From positions 1 to 19,879 of the forward strand of contig DIFH01000023.1 of assembly GCA_002427615.1 (NCBI GenBank): 19,879 bases of DNA. The letters are read 5' to 3'. The stretch comes from Paludibacter sp. UBA5753. GTDB taxonomy: Bacteria; Bacteroidota; Bacteroidia; Bacteroidales; Paludibacteraceae. A model generated the notes under the pieces. It was given only the letters and a program-made list of their open reading frames with translations, did not search any database and had not been told where the DNA came from. A program made the position numbers and the translations under genes. Below are positions 1 through 6,148 of this stretch, piece after piece (the first letter of the stretch is position 1; the number at the start of each line of letters is the position of its first letter).

Positions 1-88
1 AAGCGAAGCGCAACTGGGGGATAATGAAATAATCCCTCCCTTTTGATTTTCAGTTCGACTTTGTCGAAGTGAAAATCAAAAGGTTATA
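1..88. repeat. Structured dispersed repeat, copy 1 (cut by window edge)
   Basis: The segment shares most of its bases with 3610-3688: an AAGCGAAGCGCAAC start, a TAATGAAA block, then a TTTTGATTTTCAG hairpin. The hairpin has two 21-nt arms (39-59 and 63-83) around a TTT loop, with one G-G mismatch. The ACTGGGGG at 13-20 would pair with a CCCCCAGT that in copy 2 lies just before the AAGCGAAGCG block; here that arm would lie outside the window. No coding potential is seen. It could also act as a transcription terminator for an upstream gene. Confidence 0.75.
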
Positions 89-169
89 AAAATAAAGGGC
101 GCTGAGTAGTTACAAATGAATAATGAAAACGAACTGCAATATGAACTTTAACGTTAATATATAAAAGCT

Positions 170-535
170 ATGGCTGAGCACAACGATCTTGGCAAATTGG
201 GTGAGGAAAGGGCGCAAGCCTATCTGCACGCCAAGGGTTATCATATAAGGCATGTCAACTGGGTTGCAGGGAAACTGGAACTCGATATTGTTGCAGAAAA
301 AGATAACCAACTAATAATAATTGAAGTAAAGACCCGTTCGACCGAAACATTTGAAGCTCCCGAAGAAGCAATAGGCAATCGTAAGATTCGAAATATTGTG
401 AATGCCGCCCACGAATATATTCAAATTTATGACTGGAAAGGCGAAACTCGTTTCGATGTTATTTCCGTTATCCCTGAAGGCCAGCAATTCAGGATTGTTC
501 ATATCGAAGATGCTTTTCTTGCTCCTGTAAATTAA
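170..535 (+). CDS. YraN/UPF0102 family nuclease-like protein
   Basis: This 121-aa protein has the length and layout of the YraN (UPF0102) family, which has a PD-(D/E)XK nuclease-like fold. The N-terminal GEERAQAYL helix (residues 11-19) is followed by LDIVAE with Asp39, then IEVKTRS with Glu52 and Lys54. These are the expected positions of the metal-binding and catalytic residues of the fold. The family's biological substrate is not settled; a role in DNA processing or recombination is usually assumed from the fold. No signal peptide or membrane segment is visible, so it should be cytoplasmic. The ATG at 170 follows an AT-rich leader, and no clear TAnnTTTG box is seen. The gene is separated from pyrE by about 195 bp holding a pyrE promoter, so it is probably transcribed on its own. 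Confidence 0.85.
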   Translation: MAEHNDLGKLGEERAQAYLHAKGYHIRHVNWVAGKLELDIVAEKDNQLIIIEVKTRSTETFEAPEEAIGNRKIRNIVNAAHEYIQIYDWKGETRFDVISVIPEGQQFRIVHIEDAFLAPVN

Positions 536-655
536 CGAAGAAAAATGTATTTAATTTCAAACATTATTCATAACAATGCATTTATATGCACATTTACCCG
601 GTAAAAAATGTTTTTAAATATGATTTTTTATATTTTATGACTAAAATTGTTTCCG

Positions 656-663
656 TACTTTTG
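656..663 (+). promoter_or_regulatory. Bacteroidota-type promoter (-7 box) for pyrE
   Basis: TACTTTTG fits the TAnnTTTG -7 consensus of the Bacteroidota primary sigma factor. It lies about 68 nt before the pyrE ATG at 731. It also lies inside an in-frame upstream extension of the pyrE reading frame (from 647), which argues that the extension is not translated. No good -33 TTTG at the usual spacing is seen. Confidence 0.6.
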
Positions 664-730
664 TAGCTCAAAACACATTCTTTCAACAAGGTATAAAAAA
701 GAAGTTTACTTAACGAAATATAAACACATT

Positions 731-1372
731 ATGAAAGTATTAGAAAAAGCCGTAGCCGAAAAACTACTCAAAATAAAAGCGGTAAAATTGCAACCCAGAA
801 ATCCTTTTACCTGGGCTTCGGGATGGAAATCGCCCATATATTGCGATAATCGCAAGACTCTTTCATACCCTCAGATTCGCACCTTTATCAAAATTGAAAT
901 TTCCCGTTTGATACTGGAATTATATCCCGATGTGGAAGTGATTGCCGGGGTAGCCACAGGAGCCATCGCTCAGGGAGCATTGGTAGCCGATGCGCTCGGA
1001 TTGCCTTTTATTTATATCCGCCCTACGCCGAAAGATCATGGATTGGAAAATATGATTGAAGGCGATTTGCGTCCGGGACAAAAAGTGGTTGTTATCGAGG
1101 ATTTGATTTCAACGGGCGGAAGCAGCCTGAAAGCAGTGGATGCCATTCGTAACGATGGATCTGAAGTGTTGGGAATGGTAGCCATTTTCTCTTATGGTTT
1201 TCCTGTGGCAGAACAGAAATTCAAGGCGGCGAAGGTAAAATTCACCGCGCTTTGTAACTACAATTCGGTTTTGGCAGAGGCTTTAGCCACGAATTATATT
1301 GCTGTCGAAGATATTGAAACGCTTAAGGAATGGCGTGAAAATCCGGCTGAATGGAGAAAAGACCTGAAATGA
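731..1372 (+). CDS. pyrE: Orotate phosphoribosyltransferase
   Basis: PyrE converts orotate and PRPP to orotidine 5'-monophosphate, the fifth step of de novo pyrimidine synthesis, in the cytoplasm. The 213-aa product shows the family features in order: the FTWASGWKSPIYCDNR substrate region (residues 26-41), GVATGAI (73-79), the KDHG..N.IEG flexible catalytic loop (101-111), and the PRPP-binding motif VVVIEDLISTGGSS (119-132). The frame stays open upstream to 647, but that stretch contains a TAnnTTTG promoter box. The ATG at 731 also gives the usual family length and N-terminus, so I start there. It is followed after 48 bp by an SRPBCC-fold gene and then argH on the same strand, suggesting a single transcription unit. 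Confidence 0.95.
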   Translation: MKVLEKAVAEKLLKIKAVKLQPRNPFTWASGWKSPIYCDNRKTLSYPQIRTFIKIEISRLILELYPDVEVIAGVATGAIAQGALVADALGLPFIYIRPTPKDHGLENMIEGDLRPGQKVVVIEDLISTGGSSLKAVDAIRNDGSEVLGMVAIFSYGFPVAEQKFKAAKVKFTALCNYNSVLAEALATNYIAVEDIETLKEWRENPAEWRKDLK

Positions 1373-1420
1373 TTTGCAAGTTGTTGAATGAATTGTAGAT
1401 TGTGAAACTAAGATAAAAAT

Positions 1421-1840
1421 ATGACAACATACGAAAGCGATATCAAAACCATTTCTTCGTCGGAGGAAATGGTTTTTGGCATACTAAGCGACCTGAATAA
1501 TCTGGAAAAGCTAAGCAAAAATCCGGCATTGGGCGATAAAGTGAAAGACATGGAGTTCGACAAAGACAATTGCAGTTTCTCCGTGGATGGTTTTGGTCGC
1601 GTTGGGTTCCACATTGTTGAGCGTGAACCTTTTAAAACCATCAAGCTGAAATCCGAAAATTCACCCGTGGATATCAATGCCTGGATTCAACTTAAACAAG
1701 TGGGCGAAAACGACACCCGCATGAAACTGACCATGAAGGCAGAGTTGCCCGCGATGATTAAAATGATGGTGGATAAAAAACTGAAAAAAGGAATCAACGT
1801 GATAGCGGAGACATTGGCAAAAGCATTGTCAGTCGCCTGA
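1421..1840 (+). CDS. SRPBCC/START-like small protein
   Basis: This 139-aa protein looks like an SRPBCC (START/Bet v1-like, polyketide-cyclase-like) domain. It opens with a short strand (YESDIKTISSS), then a helix typical of the fold (VFGILSDLNNLEKL). Alternating strands follow (FDKDNCSFSVDGFGRVGFHIV, split here only by reading order; EPFKTIKLKSE; TRMKLTMKAELP), and it ends in a long amphipathic helix (KKGINVIAETLAKAL). The fold forms a hydrophobic cavity for small ligands. The ligand is unknown, and no catalytic residues can be assigned. There is no signal peptide. The gene sits 48 bp after pyrE and before argH; from memory this neighbourhood recurs in Bacteroidales, but that has not been checked here. 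The start at 1421 is the first ATG and gives a complete domain. Confidence 0.75.
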   Translation: MTTYESDIKTISSSEEMVFGILSDLNNLEKLSKNPALGDKVKDMEFDKDNCSFSVDGFGRVGFHIVEREPFKTIKLKSENSPVDINAWIQLKQVGENDTRMKLTMKAELPAMIKMMVDKKLKKGINVIAETLAKALSVA

Positions 1841-1841
1841 A

Positions 1842-2025
1842 TCCCCTCTCGCCTCTCGCCTAAAGTCGAGACAGGTAAAGTCGAGACAGGTAAAGTCGAG
1901 ACACAGCAAGTAAGATTTTATAAAGGTGGTTTTTTTAGGTGGTTTATCAAATAGAATAAAGAATACAAACTAATTATTATTCCCACTTGCTGTGTCTCGA
2001 CTTTATGCGAGAGGCGAGAGGGGAT
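1842..2025. repeat. Inverted-repeat element with three 15-bp tandem units
   Basis: The left arm (1842-1915) and right arm (about 1981-2025) are reverse complements apart from a tandem expansion. The left arm reads CCCCTCTCGCCTCTCGCC, then three near-identical 15-bp units (1861-1875, 1876-1890, 1891-1905; unit TAAAGTCGAGACAGG), then CAGCAAGT. The right arm carries ACTTGCTGTGTCTCGACTTT followed by GCGAGAGGCGAGAGGGG, that is, only one copy of the unit. The 65-bp centre (1916-1980) is AT-rich. The arms could fold into a long hairpin between the SRPBCC gene and argH, with the right arm ending 12 bp before the argH ATG. The (GCCTCTC)n part recurs at 19857-19879 upstream of mutS. No transposase is encoded, so it resembles a small non-autonomous repeat. 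Confidence 0.75.
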
Positions 2026-2036
2026 GGAGGGGACTT

Positions 2037-3368
2037 ATGAAACTTTGGGAAAAAAACATACAGGTCGATGCGAAAATTGAAGCATTTACGGTAGGTCGCG
2101 ACCGTGAAATAGACGTTTTTCTGGCGAAATACGATGTATTGGGGTCGATGGCTCACATCCGCATGCTGCAATCGGTGGGTTTGCTCGAAGCCGAAGAACT
2201 TGAATTGCTGCTTGCCGAACTGAAATCGATTTACAAACTTGCCGAGTCGGGGAAATTTGTGATTGAAGAAGGGGTGGAAGATGTTCACTCACAAGTGGAA
2301 ATGCTCCTTACGCACAAACTCGGCGATGTAGGAAAAAAAATACACAGCGGACGGTCGCGCAACGATCAGGCGCTGGTCGATTTAAGATTATTCGCCCGTA
2401 CCGAAATTGCTAAAACAGTTTCGGCTGTCAACGATCTTTTCGAAGTGCTTATTTCACAAAGCAACCGATACAAAGATGTTCTTTTGCCGGGCTACACCCA
2501 TTTACAGGTGGCTATGCCTTCGTCGTTCGGGCTATGGTTTGGCGCTTATGCCGAAAGCCTGGCCGACGACATGCAACTTCTGCTTTCAGCCTGGAAAATA
2601 ACCAACCGTAATCCCTTGGGTTCGGCTGCCGGTTATGGTTCGTCATTCCCCTTAAATCGGCAAATGACAACCGATTTACTTGGTTTTGACGCCATGAATT
2701 ACAATGTGGTGTACGCCCAAATGGGTCGTGGAAAAATGGAACGTACCGTCGCTAATGCCTTGGCAAGTGTGGCTGCAACCATTTCAAAATTAGCTTTCGA
2801 TGCCTGCATGTTTACTTCGCAGAATTTCGGTTTTATAAAATTACCCGATGAATTCACAACCGGTTCGAGCATTATGCCACACAAGAAAAACCCCGATGTT
2901 TTCGAATTGACACGCGCCAAATGCAATAAAATTCAATCGCTTCCGCAGCAAATAATGTTGATAACCAACAATTTGCCATCTGGTTATTTCCGCGATTTAC
3001 AGATTATTAAAGAAGGTTTTATTCCTGCTTTTGCCGAATTACACGACTGTATTGAAATGACGGAACTGATGATGGCTCAGGTGAAAGTGAATACCGAAAT
3101 ACTCAACGATCCGCGTTACGATCTTCTTTTCAGCGTGGAAGAAGTAAACCGCCTCACTTTATCAGGCGTTCCGTTCCGCGATGCTTACAAACAGGTAGGA
3201 CTCGAAATTGAAGCCGGCAACTTTAAACCCGAAAAAACGGTGAATCATACCCACGAAGGAAGTATCGGTAATTTGTGTAACGAAGAAATAACGGCTTATA
3301 AAAATGAAATAATGAAGCAATTTGGATTTGAAAAAGTCCGACTTGCCGAAAAGAAATTAGTAGAATAA
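2037..3368 (+). CDS. argH: Argininosuccinate lyase
   Basis: ArgH splits argininosuccinate into arginine and fumarate, the last step of arginine synthesis. It is a cytoplasmic homotetramer of the fumarase/aspartase superfamily. The 443-aa product carries SGRSRNDQ (residues 104-111), the THLQ region with the catalytic His155 (154-157), and the superfamily signature GSSIMPHKKNPD (276-287), whose serine loop holds the catalytic base. The open frame continues upstream to 1992, but those codons lie in the right arm of the inverted repeat. The ATG at 2037 has a GGAGGGGA sequence four bases upstream and gives the normal N-terminus (MKLWEK), so I start there. A Shine-Dalgarno-like site is unusual in Bacteroidota. 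Here it abuts the GAGAGGC repeat and may be incidental. Confidence 0.96.
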   Translation: MKLWEKNIQVDAKIEAFTVGRDREIDVFLAKYDVLGSMAHIRMLQSVGLLEAEELELLLAELKSIYKLAESGKFVIEEGVEDVHSQVEMLLTHKLGDVGKKIHSGRSRNDQALVDLRLFARTEIAKTVSAVNDLFEVLISQSNRYKDVLLPGYTHLQVAMPSSFGLWFGAYAESLADDMQLLLSAWKITNRNPLGSAAGYGSSFPLNRQMTTDLLGFDAMNYNVVYAQMGRGKMERTVANALASVAATISKLAFDACMFTSQNFGFIKLPDEFTTGSSIMPHKKNPDVFELTRAKCNKIQSLPQQIMLITNNLPSGYFRDLQIIKEGFIPAFAELHDCIEMTELMMAQVKVNTEILNDPRYDLLFSVEEVNRLTLSGVPFRDAYKQVGLEIEAGNFKPEKTVNHTHEGSIGNLCNEEITAYKNEIMKQFGFEKVRLAEKKLVE

Positions 3369-3391
3369 GTGTAGGATTTTACAAAAACAAT

Positions 3392-3434
3392 AAGCAGCCT
3401 CCGAGATTGAATATCTTTGGAGGCTGTTTAATTT
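3392..3434 (+). terminator. Probable intrinsic terminator after argH
   Basis: The arms GCAGCCTCC (3394-3402) and GGAGGCTGT (3419-3427) pair, extended by A-U pairs, and are followed by TTTAATTT. It begins 24 bp after the argH stop. The T-tract is modest. Confidence 0.65.
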
Positions 3435-3440
3435 ATTGCC

Positions 3441-3840
3441 GGATTATTACAACCGAAGCATCCCAAATCCGCCGTATTTCAGAAAATATAAGAAATGTCA
3501 GATAGTTGGTATCCCTTCCGCCATCCACATCTTTACGGGACACTTTTGAAGGATTTGCCCCGAAGGGGCTAAACCTGCCTGCCACAGGCAGGTATGAATA
3601 ACCCCCAGTAAGCGAAGCGCAACCAGATGTTAATGAAACAATCCCATCCTTTTGATTTTCAGTTCGACTTTGTCAAACTGAAAATCATGTTCTTATTGAA
3701 ACAAAGACATGATTAACAGATAAAAATATCCTTAATAAAAACATGTAAATTCTGTGAATTCTGTCTTAAATAGTAATCTGTACAAGTAGAATTATGCTTT
3801 GACTCAAATTTGTATTAATTTTTCCAAAATAGAGTGCCAA
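3441..3840. other. Gene-free stretch between argH and the metK promoter
   Basis: No reading frame here has recognisable coding character. The middle and right part (3557-3688) is a structured repeat listed separately. The left part (3441-3556) contains no palindrome or gene that I can identify. It could be an old remnant belonging to the repeat, but I have no direct support for that. Confidence 0.5.
3557..3688. repeat. Structured dispersed repeat, copy 2 (fullest copy)
   Basis: Several hairpins follow one another. GCCCC-GAA-GGGGC lies at 3557-3569. A 9-bp stem with a CCA loop (ACCTGCCTG arm) lies at 3573-3593. A CCCCCAGT arm at 3602-3609 has lost its partner: the partner ACTGGGGG survives in copy 1 at 13-20, while here the sequence reads ACCAGATG. 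A long hairpin lies at 3654-3686, with arms GATTTTCAGTT and AACTGAAAATC and an inner GAC/GTC pair. The first two hairpins recur at 5580-5616 with paired base changes, and the last recurs at 39-83. This is a REP-like, non-coding structured repeat. Confidence 0.75.
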
Positions 3841-3855
3841 TTGAAATAGTTTGTG

Positions 3856-3863
3856 TATTTTTG
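3856..3863 (+). promoter_or_regulatory. Bacteroidota-type promoter (-7 box) for the metK leader
   Basis: TATTTTTG matches the TAnnTTTG consensus. Transcription would start near 3870, just before the first pairing strand of the riboswitch candidate, leaving a leader of about 215 nt ahead of metK. Confidence 0.65.
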
Positions 3864-3875
3864 CACTATAATTAA

Positions 3876-3935
3876 AATGTGGAGAGATTTGGACTGCTTG
3901 CAACCACAGAAAAAAATGCTAAATTGCAAATCCTT
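3876..3935 (+). ncRNA. SAM-II-like riboswitch in the metK leader
   Basis: The leader contains conserved elements of the SAM-II (metA motif) class in the right order. These are a short P1 stem TGTGG (3878-3882) with CCACA (3904-3908), a loop with GATTTGG (3886-3892), CTTGCAACCAC (3897-3907), an A-rich joining stretch (3908-3916), and ATGCTAAA (3916-3923). CAAATCC (3927-3933) can pair back with GATTTG, and TTGC before P1' can pair with the GC of TGCTAAA. This makes the H-type pseudoknot expected of the class. The class is known to bind S-adenosylmethionine and to control methionine/SAM genes. It sits at the 5' end of the transcript, and the next gene is metK, the SAM synthetase, so feedback repression is the likely job. 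About 150 nt separate it from the start codon, and I see no obvious expression platform. The consensus is recalled, not searched. Confidence 0.68.
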
Positions 3936-4085
3936 TCTGCCCTCTTACAAAAGTCCCGACAGCCTTTCCCTTTTAATTTATTTACCAGAGATTTTAAAAC
4001 AATTCTATCAACGCTACTGTTTCAATTTGCAGTTTGCATCAAAAGCAACCGCAAATAGTAAATAGTAAATTAGTAAATTAAAAAA

Positions 4086-5366
4086 ATGGGATATTTATTT
4101 TCATCCGAATCGGTGTCGGAAGGTCATCCCGACAAAGTAGCCGATCAAATTTCAGATGCCATTCTCGATAACTTTCTGGCATTAGACAGCGCTTCAAAAG
4201 TAGCTTGCGAAACTCTTGTAACCACCGGACAGGTTGTACTGGCCGGCGAAGTAAAATCAAACGCCTACATCGATGTTCAGTCGGTAGCCCGCCGGGTAAT
4301 TAACCGCATAGGTTACACCAAAAGCGAATATATGTTCGACGGAAATGCCTGCGGAATTTTCTCGGCATTACACGAGCAATCGGGCGACATCAATCGGGGC
4401 GTTGAACGCGAAGACCCTATGAACCAGGGCGCCGGCGACCAGGGAATGATGTTCGGTTATGCAACCAACGAAACCAAAAACCTGATGCCGATTGCGCTTG
4501 ATTTGTCACACGCTTTGGTAGAAGAGCTGGCTGCCATTCGTCGCGAAGGAAAAGTAATGACTTACCTCCGCCCCGATTCAAAATCGCAGGTTACTATCGA
4601 ATATGACGACGACAACAAACCGGTAAAAGTAAACACTATTGTTGTTTCGACTCAACATGATGATTTTGTTCAACCAACTGCCACAAAAACTCAGGCTCAG
4701 GCTGATGAAGAAATGCTGGCAATCATCCGCGAAGATGTAAAAAACATTCTGATTCCACGCGTGAAAGCGTTGGATGTTCAATTTGCTCAACTTTTCAAGG
4801 GGGAATATACTTTACACGTAAACCCAACCGGAAAATTCGTAATCGGTGGACCTCACGGCGATACCGGTCTGACAGGACGCAAAATCATCGTAGATACTTA
4901 CGGCGGTAAAGGCGCTCACGGCGGCGGCGCTTTCTCAGGTAAAGATCCTTCCAAAGTAGACCGCTCGGCCGCTTATGCAGCTCGTCACATTGCCAAAAAC
5001 ATGGTAGCCGCCGGATTGGCGAACGAAGCGCTGGTGCAGGTGGCTTATGCCATCGGCGTTGCCAAACCCATGAACTTGTACGTAAACACTTACGGAACAG
5101 CTCAGGTACAATTCAGCGATAGCGAAATTGCGGCAAAAATCGAGAAATTGTTCGACATGCGCCCAAAAGCTATCGAAGAACGGCTGAAACTACGCAATCC
5201 GATTTACGAAGAAACCGCTTCTTACGGTCATGTTGGCCGCACTCCGGTTGAAGTTACCAAATGTTTCAAAGATGGAAACGGAAATGAAATTTGTTTGAAT
5301 GTGGAACTCTTTACCTGGGAAAAAACGGACAAAGTTGACGAAATTAAAGCTGAATTCGGTTTGTAG
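4086..5366 (+). CDS. metK: S-adenosylmethionine synthetase
   Basis: MetK makes S-adenosylmethionine from methionine and ATP, releasing phosphate and diphosphate. It is cytoplasmic and needs Mg2+ and K+. The 426-aa product shows the catalytic GHPDK (residues 13-17), the GAGDQG hexapeptide (115-120), the glycine-rich P-loop-like GGGAFSGKD (279-287), and a YGHVGRTP motif near the C-terminus. The length fits Bacteroidota MetK proteins, which run somewhat longer than the E. coli enzyme. Translation starts at the ATG at 4086 (MGYLFSSESVSEGHPDK), preceded by an A-rich stretch and short AGTAAAT direct repeats. A SAM-II-like aptamer near the 5' end of its leader suggests control by its own product. 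A terminator follows 18 bp after the stop, so it is probably monocistronic. Confidence 0.97.
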   Translation: MGYLFSSESVSEGHPDKVADQISDAILDNFLALDSASKVACETLVTTGQVVLAGEVKSNAYIDVQSVARRVINRIGYTKSEYMFDGNACGIFSALHEQSGDINRGVEREDPMNQGAGDQGMMFGYATNETKNLMPIALDLSHALVEELAAIRREGKVMTYLRPDSKSQVTIEYDDDNKPVKVNTIVVSTQHDDFVQPTATKTQAQADEEMLAIIREDVKNILIPRVKALDVQFAQLFKGEYTLHVNPTGKFVIGGPHGDTGLTGRKIIVDTYGGKGAHGGGAFSGKDPSKVDRSAAYAARHIAKNMVAAGLANEALVQVAYAIGVAKPMNLYVNTYGTAQVQFSDSEIAAKIEKLFDMRPKAIEERLKLRNPIYEETASYGHVGRTPVEVTKCFKDGNGNEICLNVELFTWEKTDKVDEIKAEFGL

Positions 5367-5384
5367 GAATTCATCCTTATTATA

Positions 5385-5423
5385 AATGACTGTAGAAAAC
5401 CAATATTTCTGCAGTCATTTTTT
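5385..5423 (+). terminator. Intrinsic terminator after metK
   Basis: Two 14-nt arms (5385-5398 and 5406-5419, core ATGACTG/CAGTCAT) pair with a single G-U, followed by a run of T. It begins 18 bp after the metK stop. Confidence 0.8.
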
Positions 5424-5829
5424 GTGTGAATAAAGTAGTCTTGGCTTTTAATAATATCGGAGCAGTAGGAACATTAATTGTTGTTCTGCATGCAGTTTTG
5501 CAAGTTTTATTCGGGTCTTGCGGTTTTAAACCGCATTCTTTAATGCTAAGTTAATTAGTCTACTGAAAAATTATTTTATGCCACGAAGTGGCTAAACCTG
5601 CCTGCGGCAGGCAGGTTTTCAGGGCGTCATTAAATAGAAACACAAATTGTGGTACATGGAAAATGGCCATTCATATTCAAAAACCTTGCATTTACACCTA
5701 AAAAATCACTATATATTACTATTTATCAGATTTATTATACTTTCTCAGCAAACCCTAATTCAAAATATACGTGATTAAAACCAGCATGACCCGAAATAAA
5801 AACATTGCTCAAATATGTTGAGACGGCGG
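5424..5829. other. Gene-free stretch after metK
   Basis: No intact gene is seen. The stretch holds an 8-bp palindrome TGCGGTTT-T-AAACCGCA (5519-5535), a partial copy of the dispersed hairpin repeat (5580-5616, listed separately), and AT-rich sequence. On the minus strand a frame continuous with the DUF4160 relic runs on to about 5730 after its stop codon, but I do not recognise that part. Confidence 0.5.
5580..5616. repeat. Structured dispersed repeat, copy 3 (partial)
   Basis: GCCAC-GAA-GTGGC (5580-5592), followed by TAA and the ACCTGCCTG hairpin (5596-5616), matches 3557-3593. The third to fourth positions of the first stem differ from copy 2 on both sides (CC/GG versus CA/TG), so the pairing is kept. 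The rest of the unit is missing. Confidence 0.7.
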
Positions 5830-5998
5830 CTTCAATAACTATCCATGCCTACACAAGTTTCATCTTATTTATTTTTAAATTACCTTCAGGCAACTGACCA
5901 TCAATAATTGAAATAACAGCTTCTTCATCTTGATATTTTACATGTATACGGGACAAATTATGTTGTTTATTATCCAAATACATGGAAATAATAAACCC
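5830..5998 (-). pseudogene. Relic of a DUF4160 family gene
   Basis: Reading the minus strand from 5998 gives IISMYLDNKQHN, then IHVKYQDEEAVISI, DGQLPEGNLK, and KMKLV, a TAG stop (5849-5851) and AWIVI in the same frame. This follows the order of conserved segments in small DUF4160 proteins (about 80-90 aa), in which an xHIHVxY-like segment, an L.EG.L segment and a K.LV.AW segment occur. The first ten or so residues including the start codon are absent: the frame is cut at the edge of the attC-like inverted repeat. Similarity is also lost shortly after AWIVI. With a missing start, an internal stop and a lost C-terminus it cannot make a normal product. Family assignment is from memory of the motif order. 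Confidence 0.6.
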
Positions 5999-6002
5999 TA
6001 AA

Positions 6003-6125
6003 ACGTTTTGGCATTTGGCGCAGTGGAGGACTTAGATGCAAGAAACAGCATCCACAAATGCCCAATAGAAGCACTGCACTTGACTTAACCACGACATCCG
6101 CCATTGTGCCAAACGCCTGTTAGTG
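6003..6125. repeat. attC-like imperfect inverted repeat, about 120 bp
   Basis: The outer arms are imperfect reverse complements. GGCATTTGGCGCAGTGGAGG (from about 6010) matches the complement of 6096-6118 at 17 of 23 positions, and two of the differences are G-U wobbles. The centre has a smaller stem GATGC/GCATC (6034-6052). On the minus strand the unit starts CACTAACAGGCG and ends GCCAAAACG. The size and the long imperfect palindrome with a CTAAC edge resemble the large attC sites of integron cassettes, but the edges do not fit the RYYYAAC/GTTRRRY core rules exactly. It lies just downstream of the minus-strand gene at 6149-6949. A MITE-like repeat is an alternative. Confidence 0.5.
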
Positions 6126-6148
6126 GTTCGCTATTTTTTTAGCTTGTT

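Noticed and set aside
647..730. Upstream extension of pyrE
   Set aside because: The 28 extra codons contain the TAnnTTTG box and do not resemble any PyrE N-terminus.
3853..4065. A 70-codon plus-strand frame ahead of metK
   Set aside because: It starts inside the promoter box and runs through the riboswitch candidate. Its translation has no protein-like character, so it is leader RNA.
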